Source of the DNA: an uncultured Clostridium sp.
GTDB taxonomy: Bacteria > Bacillota > Clostridia > Lachnospirales > Anaerotignaceae
Length of the DNA stretch: 11,018 bases
Assembly (NCBI GenBank): GCA_947246775.1
Contig: CAMXTM010000041.1
Location: 1-11,018, forward strand
Direction: 5' to 3'
The position numbers were made by a program, and so were the translations under genes. Below are positions 7,914-11,018 of the stretch, piece by piece. Below the pieces are notes generated by a model that had not been told where the DNA came from, searched no databases, and saw only the letters and a list, made by a program, of their open reading frames with translations. How positions within the stretch are numbered: the stretch's first letter is position 1; the number at the start of each line of letters is the position of its first letter.

Positions 7914-7939
7914 TTTTTTGCTACAGCAATATTTTATTG
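7897..7939 (-). terminator. Possible terminator between the convergent genes
   Basis: CAATAA (7908-7913) pairs with TTATTG (7934-7939) and an inner TTGC/GCAA stem with a four-base loop sits between them. On the minus strand a T-rich stretch (complement of 7907-7897) follows, so it could end the acyltransferase transcript. The stem is AT-rich with an internal loop and therefore weak. Confidence 0.4.
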
Positions 7940-8964
7940 AAAAACTTTATTTTAGAGACAAAATACAGCACAACATAACCCAGTACAAAGGTAATTATGG
8001 TATAAAGTATAATTTGTTCATATGCCCTTGAGATAGGCAATATAATACTTAATTTTTCTATCAATAGCACATGGCACAAATACAAGCCAAAAGACAAATT
8101 ACCCAGTTTTGCAATTACACTAGAAAGCAATTTATTTTTAATAACAGGTATGGTATGTTTTAAAAACAAAAAGATTGCCGCCGAAATAATAAAAGCATGA
8201 TATTGATAGCCGCCAGTGTAAAAGGTATCTATTTTAGCACTAGAGGAAGTTCTAGCAGTATCTAGTATTGCGATGAACACACACAGGATAGCTGCGCCAT
8301 ACAAGATTTTTCTGTATTTTTTTGGCAAATCGTATGTACCTAACAAATAACCTAGCAAAAAAAATCCCCAATATCCATCTACTACCATCGGCAAATAAAG
8401 ACACCAATTTTGCAACAGTCGATTCAAAAACGGGCATATGGTTGTAGGCAGTATAATAATAAACAAAAAAAGATACAACTGTTTTTGATTGCATTGATTT
8501 ATTATTTTTTTAATAAATGGTGTCAATAAATAAAAAAATAATATAGTGTATAAATACCAAAAGTGGTATATAATGTTTTGTGTTCCCATACGAATCAAAA
8601 AATTTGAAATTCTAAAGGGAACATGGTATATGATACAGTTGTTGTAATAGTAGATAAAACTCCATATAAAAAAAGGTGGCAATATTTTTAAAAACCTTTT
8701 TCTGTAAAATAGTTCTATATGGTCTGCTGTTTTGGAAGAAAGCAACAAATAACCACTTATCATAAAAAATAGAGGAACACCAAAACGGGAAATGGCGTTA
8801 ATCAGATTGGTCAGCCACCACGTTTTGGACGCAAACATATTAGCATTTGTAAAAAACTGTGAATTACAATGTAATAGAATCACAGAAAAGATTGCTATAA
8901 TCCGAATTACTTCTAAATATAGAATTTTTTCTGATGGTTTTTCTGATAAATTGTATTCCTTCAT
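7921..8964 (-). CDS. Acyltransferase 3 family membrane protein
   Basis: The 347-residue protein is strongly hydrophobic throughout, consistent with about ten membrane helices, and belongs to the acyltransferase family 3 group (OatA/NodX/WecH-like O-acyltransferases). The family's N-terminal signature is visible: YLEVIRIIAIFSVILLH at about residues 16-32 with the conserved Arg21 and His32, then RFGVPLFFMISGYLLL at 60-75. Such enzymes usually add acetyl or other acyl groups to sugars of cell-wall or surface polysaccharides at the membrane. The acceptor here is unknown, and there is no extra extracellular SGNH domain as in OatA. GGGAGGG lies six bases before the start. It follows the DUF815 gene by 28 bases with no room for a separate promoter, so it is probably cotranscribed, although its function looks unrelated to the two ATPases. 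Confidence 0.88.
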   Translation of the reverse strand: MKEYNLSEKPSEKILYLEVIRIIAIFSVILLHCNSQFFTNANMFASKTWWLTNLINAISRFGVPLFFMISGYLLLSSKTADHIELFYRKRFLKILPPFFIWSFIYYYNNCIIYHVPFRISNFLIRMGTQNIIYHFWYLYTILFFYLLTPFIKKIINQCNQKQLYLFLFIIILPTTICPFLNRLLQNWCLYLPMVVDGYWGFFLLGYLLGTYDLPKKYRKILYGAAILCVFIAILDTARTSSSAKIDTFYTGGYQYHAFIISAAIFLFLKHTIPVIKNKLLSSVIAKLGNLSFGLYLCHVLLIEKLSIILPISRAYEQIILYTIITFVLGYVVLYFVSKIKFFNKILL

Positions 8965-8992
8965 GTCATGCCCTCCCTAAGATGTTATGTTG

Positions 8993-10216
8993 CTATTCCA
9001 TAGCCATTTCAGACACTTGCAGTTTTATAAATTGTCGTGCAGTTCTAGGAGAGCGTCCTCCTCTTGTCAGAGCAAAGCGTTCTGCTAACATATGCAATTC
9101 TTTTTGTTCCATATCAATGCCATATTCTTGTGCAAGGCTATCTACAATATCAAGATATTCTTCTTTGTCTGGCACAGAAAAAGTAATTTCTAAACCAAAC
9201 CTATCAGACAGAGATGCAGCCGTTTCCATGGTATCCCGCAAATGGATTTCATTTTCTGTCATACGTTCTGCCATATTTTCCCTTACCAAATGACGGCGGT
9301 TTGAGGTCGCATAAATTAAAATATTTTCTGGTTTTCCAGCAACACCACCCTCAATAAATGCTTTTAGTGCCGTAAAAGTTTCATTTTCCTGCTGAAAGGT
9401 TAAATCATCTAAAAACAGGATAAATTTAAAAGGGCTTGCGCCTGCGGCTTCGCATACTTTATTAAAATATTTGAGCTGTGCCATAGAAAGGTCTATAATC
9501 TTTAGTCCCTGTTTTGCATACTCATTGACTACCGCTTTTACAGTAGAGGACTTTCCTGTTCCCTTGTCACCATATAATAAAATATGGTTTGCTAATTTTC
9601 CCTGCAAAAAAGATAATGTATTTGATAAAATTGCTCTTTTTTGTCTTTCGTATCCCTTTAAATCAGAAAGACGGATACTATCTGCTTGGGGCAGCGCAAC
9701 AATTTCTCCTTTTTCGACAGTAAAAGCCGTTCCTCTTGCAAAATAGCCATAGCCGTTTTGACGATACAGTTCATAAAGAGAAACAATGTCTTTTACAGGA
9801 AGTTGTGCCGAATTGGGAAAACGTGGCAAGGTATGTAAAAAGGCGCTCTCTTTTGGAAACGTCTTGACAGCTTCCTCAATCAGCATATCCCCTGTAATAG
9901 AAGAAACGGTTTCTAGCACTTGTATATCAAAGGAGACAGAAGATTTGATATGTTCTGGGATTTCCTCAAAGGATTTATTACAACTTAAATAGGCAAAAAT
10001 ATTGTTGTCATAGACCAGTGCATCGTAAAATAAACGTGATAAGTCTTTATGCTCAAAGATATAACCACACAGTTCCCCATAAGTACGACAAAAGTCCTGC
10101 GCTGTTTTGGAATAACTTTCCATAACATTATGTGTTAATTGAAAAATAGGCGCTTCTGCAATATGACGCAAAGTGGTCAAGGAGCAAGAAGCAAGTAAAA
10201 AGTGTTTGATTTCCAT
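8993..10216 (-). CDS. DUF815 family AAA+ ATPase
   Basis: This 407-residue cytoplasmic protein has a helical N-terminal region of about 180 residues and a P-loop ATPase domain at about 185-400 of the DUF815 type. Visible motifs are Walker A GDKGTGKSS at 216-224, Walker B ILFLDDLTF at 266-274, sensor-1-like ATSNRRHL at 303-310, and SDRFGLEITF at 337-346 with a candidate arginine finger. The RGGRSPRTARQFI segment near the C-terminus suits a sensor-2 role. Members are predicted ATPases without an established function. Start evidence is a GAGGGA site six bases before the ATG. It lies 35 bases after the DnaC-like gene on the same strand, so two AAA+ ATPases are made from one transcript. Complete, with no broken motif. 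Confidence 0.93.
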   Translation of the reverse strand: MEIKHFLLASCSLTTLRHIAEAPIFQLTHNVMESYSKTAQDFCRTYGELCGYIFEHKDLSRLFYDALVYDNNIFAYLSCNKSFEEIPEHIKSSVSFDIQVLETVSSITGDMLIEEAVKTFPKESAFLHTLPRFPNSAQLPVKDIVSLYELYRQNGYGYFARGTAFTVEKGEIVALPQADSIRLSDLKGYERQKRAILSNTLSFLQGKLANHILLYGDKGTGKSSTVKAVVNEYAKQGLKIIDLSMAQLKYFNKVCEAAGASPFKFILFLDDLTFQQENETFTALKAFIEGGVAGKPENILIYATSNRRHLVRENMAERMTENEIHLRDTMETAASLSDRFGLEITFSVPDKEEYLDIVDSLAQEYGIDMEQKELHMLAERFALTRGGRSPRTARQFIKLQVSEMAME

Positions 10217-10251
10217 AAAAATTCCCTCATTTCTTTTTATTTTATTGCTTT

Positions 10252-11018
10252 TTATTTTTGTAAATTTTTTTCTTGATTTTTTTTACGAATGTCACTACCA
10301 AAAAACTTTAACATAATATAAGTGCCAAGAATACGAGAAAGAAGCCTATCAGAATACTGCTCTATCAGCTCGTCCATTGCAAGATTAGTCGAAATGACCA
10401 CTTGCTTTTTTGTCAACATTCTGGTATTGATAATTTGGAATAATTTAGCACTGGAAAGTATGGTACTAAATTCTGTACCTAAGTCATCTATAATCAACAA
10501 ATCTGCTGTAAGCAAATCTTCCATAATATCCTCTTGCAGTTCTTCCTCCTCTTTATGAAAACGTTGTTTTTCAATCCTATCAAAAAGTTGCCCAGCTGTC
10601 ATATAAAGTACAATTTTTTCTTTGTCTAGTAGTTCTTTTGCAATACAGTTGCATAAAAAAGTTTTGCCTAGTCCTGTTTTACCAAATAAAAACAGGTTTT
10701 GAAATATCGTATCAAAATTTTCACAAAAATCAAAGCAGGTTTTATAAATTTTTTTAATGTTGTCACAAGGTGACCAACCTTCATTTTCGTCAACTTCCTC
10801 ACTATAATAGCGAAAATCAAAGTTATCAAAGTTTTCACTTTTGACGATTTCTTTGATATTTGATTGGTCAAATGCTAAATCAATTAGTTTTTGTTTCATA
10901 CAGTGGCAAGGTACATTTTCAATATAGCCTGTGTCCTTACAATCTTTACAAATATAGCTAATCTCTAGCGCTTTTTCTGAAAAACCCATCTTATCAAGCA
11001 GTTGTTTTTTTTCTTGTT
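10252..11018 (-). CDS. DnaC/DnaI-like helicase loader ATPase, N-terminus outside window
   Basis: The frame stays open past the ATG at 10989 to the right edge (QEKKQLLDK precedes it), so that methionine is probably internal and the true start lies beyond the window. Clostridial relatives run to about 320-330 residues and have a helical N-terminal region. Numbered from that methionine, a cysteine cluster CKDCKDTGYIENVPCHC (14-30) resembles the zinc-binding site of DnaI-type loaders. An AAA+ domain follows, with Walker A GKTGLGKT (103-110), Walker B LLIIDDLG (164-171), sensor 1 STN (200-202) and the arginine-bearing SRI (218-220). Such proteins load the replicative helicase onto DNA during replication start or restart; IstB-type transposon helpers share the fold. 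The cysteine cluster and the absence of a transposase nearby favour the replication role. First visible gene of the minus-strand block. Confidence 0.9.
   Translation of the reverse strand, partial: QEKKQLLDKMGFSEKALEISYICKDCKDTGYIENVPCHCMKQKLIDLAFDQSNIKEIVKSENFDNFDFRYYSEEVDENEGWSPCDNIKKIYKTCFDFCENFDTIFQNLFLFGKTGLGKTFLCNCIAKELLDKEKIVLYMTAGQLFDRIEKQRFHKEEEELQEDIMEDLLTADLLIIDDLGTEFSTILSSAKLFQIINTRMLTKKQVVISTNLAMDELIEQYSDRLLSRILGTYIMLKFFGSDIRKKNQEKNLQK

Noticed and set aside
7914..7930. Strong plus-strand terminator for the small membrane protein
   Set aside because: The stem here is short and AT-rich and is not followed by a clean T run on the plus strand; only a weak minus-strand terminator is listed.
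10252..11018. IstB-type transposon helper ATPase
   Set aside because: The ATPase core is related, but the cysteine cluster, the adjacent DUF815 gene and the lack of any transposase or terminal repeat favour a chromosomal helicase loader.
1..11018. CRISPR arrays, tRNA/rRNA genes, insertion sequences, phage or defence genes
   Set aside because: No regularly spaced repeats, cloverleaf or rRNA-like sequence, transposase motifs or terminal inverted repeats were found on reading both strands.

Overview
The window looks like a chromosomal stretch of a low-GC Gram-positive anaerobe of the Clostridia, probably near Lachnospiraceae or Anaerotignum-like lineages. The reasons are AT-rich codon use, strong GGAGG-type ribosome binding sites, a type III glutamine synthetase, the radical SAM (DUF512)-der-plsY-gpsA gene order, and a DnaC/DnaI-type helicase loader next to a DUF815 ATPase. 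The taxonomic placement is inference from gene content.

Layout, left to right. Bases 1-767 hold the C-terminal half of an AbgB-like M20 amidohydrolase whose start lies outside the window. This piece is about 51% GC by hand count of its first 300 bases, clearly richer than the rest (samples of about 35-42%). Bases 768-948 are a regulatory region: a near-perfect sigma-A promoter, then a short leader with a hexaloop hairpin that overlaps an intrinsic terminator, all ahead of glutamine synthetase III (949-3042). The leader looks like a transcription attenuator, probably of the ANTAR antitermination type. A terminator closes glnA.

Bases 3154-7560 form one tight housekeeping operon on the plus strand: extended -10 promoter, PDZ/radical SAM/DUF512 protein, der (ribosome-assembly GTPase), plsY (acyl-phosphate:glycerol-3-phosphate acyltransferase), gpsA (glycerol-3-phosphate dehydrogenase), then a strong terminator. 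The first two genes overlap by four bases. GpsA makes the glycerol-3-phosphate that PlsY acylates, so the last two genes supply consecutive steps of phospholipid synthesis.

Bases 7585-7913 hold a monocistronic unit for an 80-residue two-helix membrane protein of unknown function. A perfect 16-bp palindrome sits on its -10 box. It converges with a minus-strand block, read right to left: a DnaC/DnaI-like AAA+ ATPase (start beyond the right edge), a DUF815 AAA+ ATPase, and an acyltransferase-3 family membrane protein, with gaps of 35 and 28 bases.

I see no rRNA, tRNA, CRISPR array, insertion sequence or phage gene. The best candidates for something worth pursuing are the glnA leader, the palindrome-controlled small membrane protein, and the uncharacterised radical SAM protein coupled to der. 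None of them amounts to a clearly new multi-gene system.
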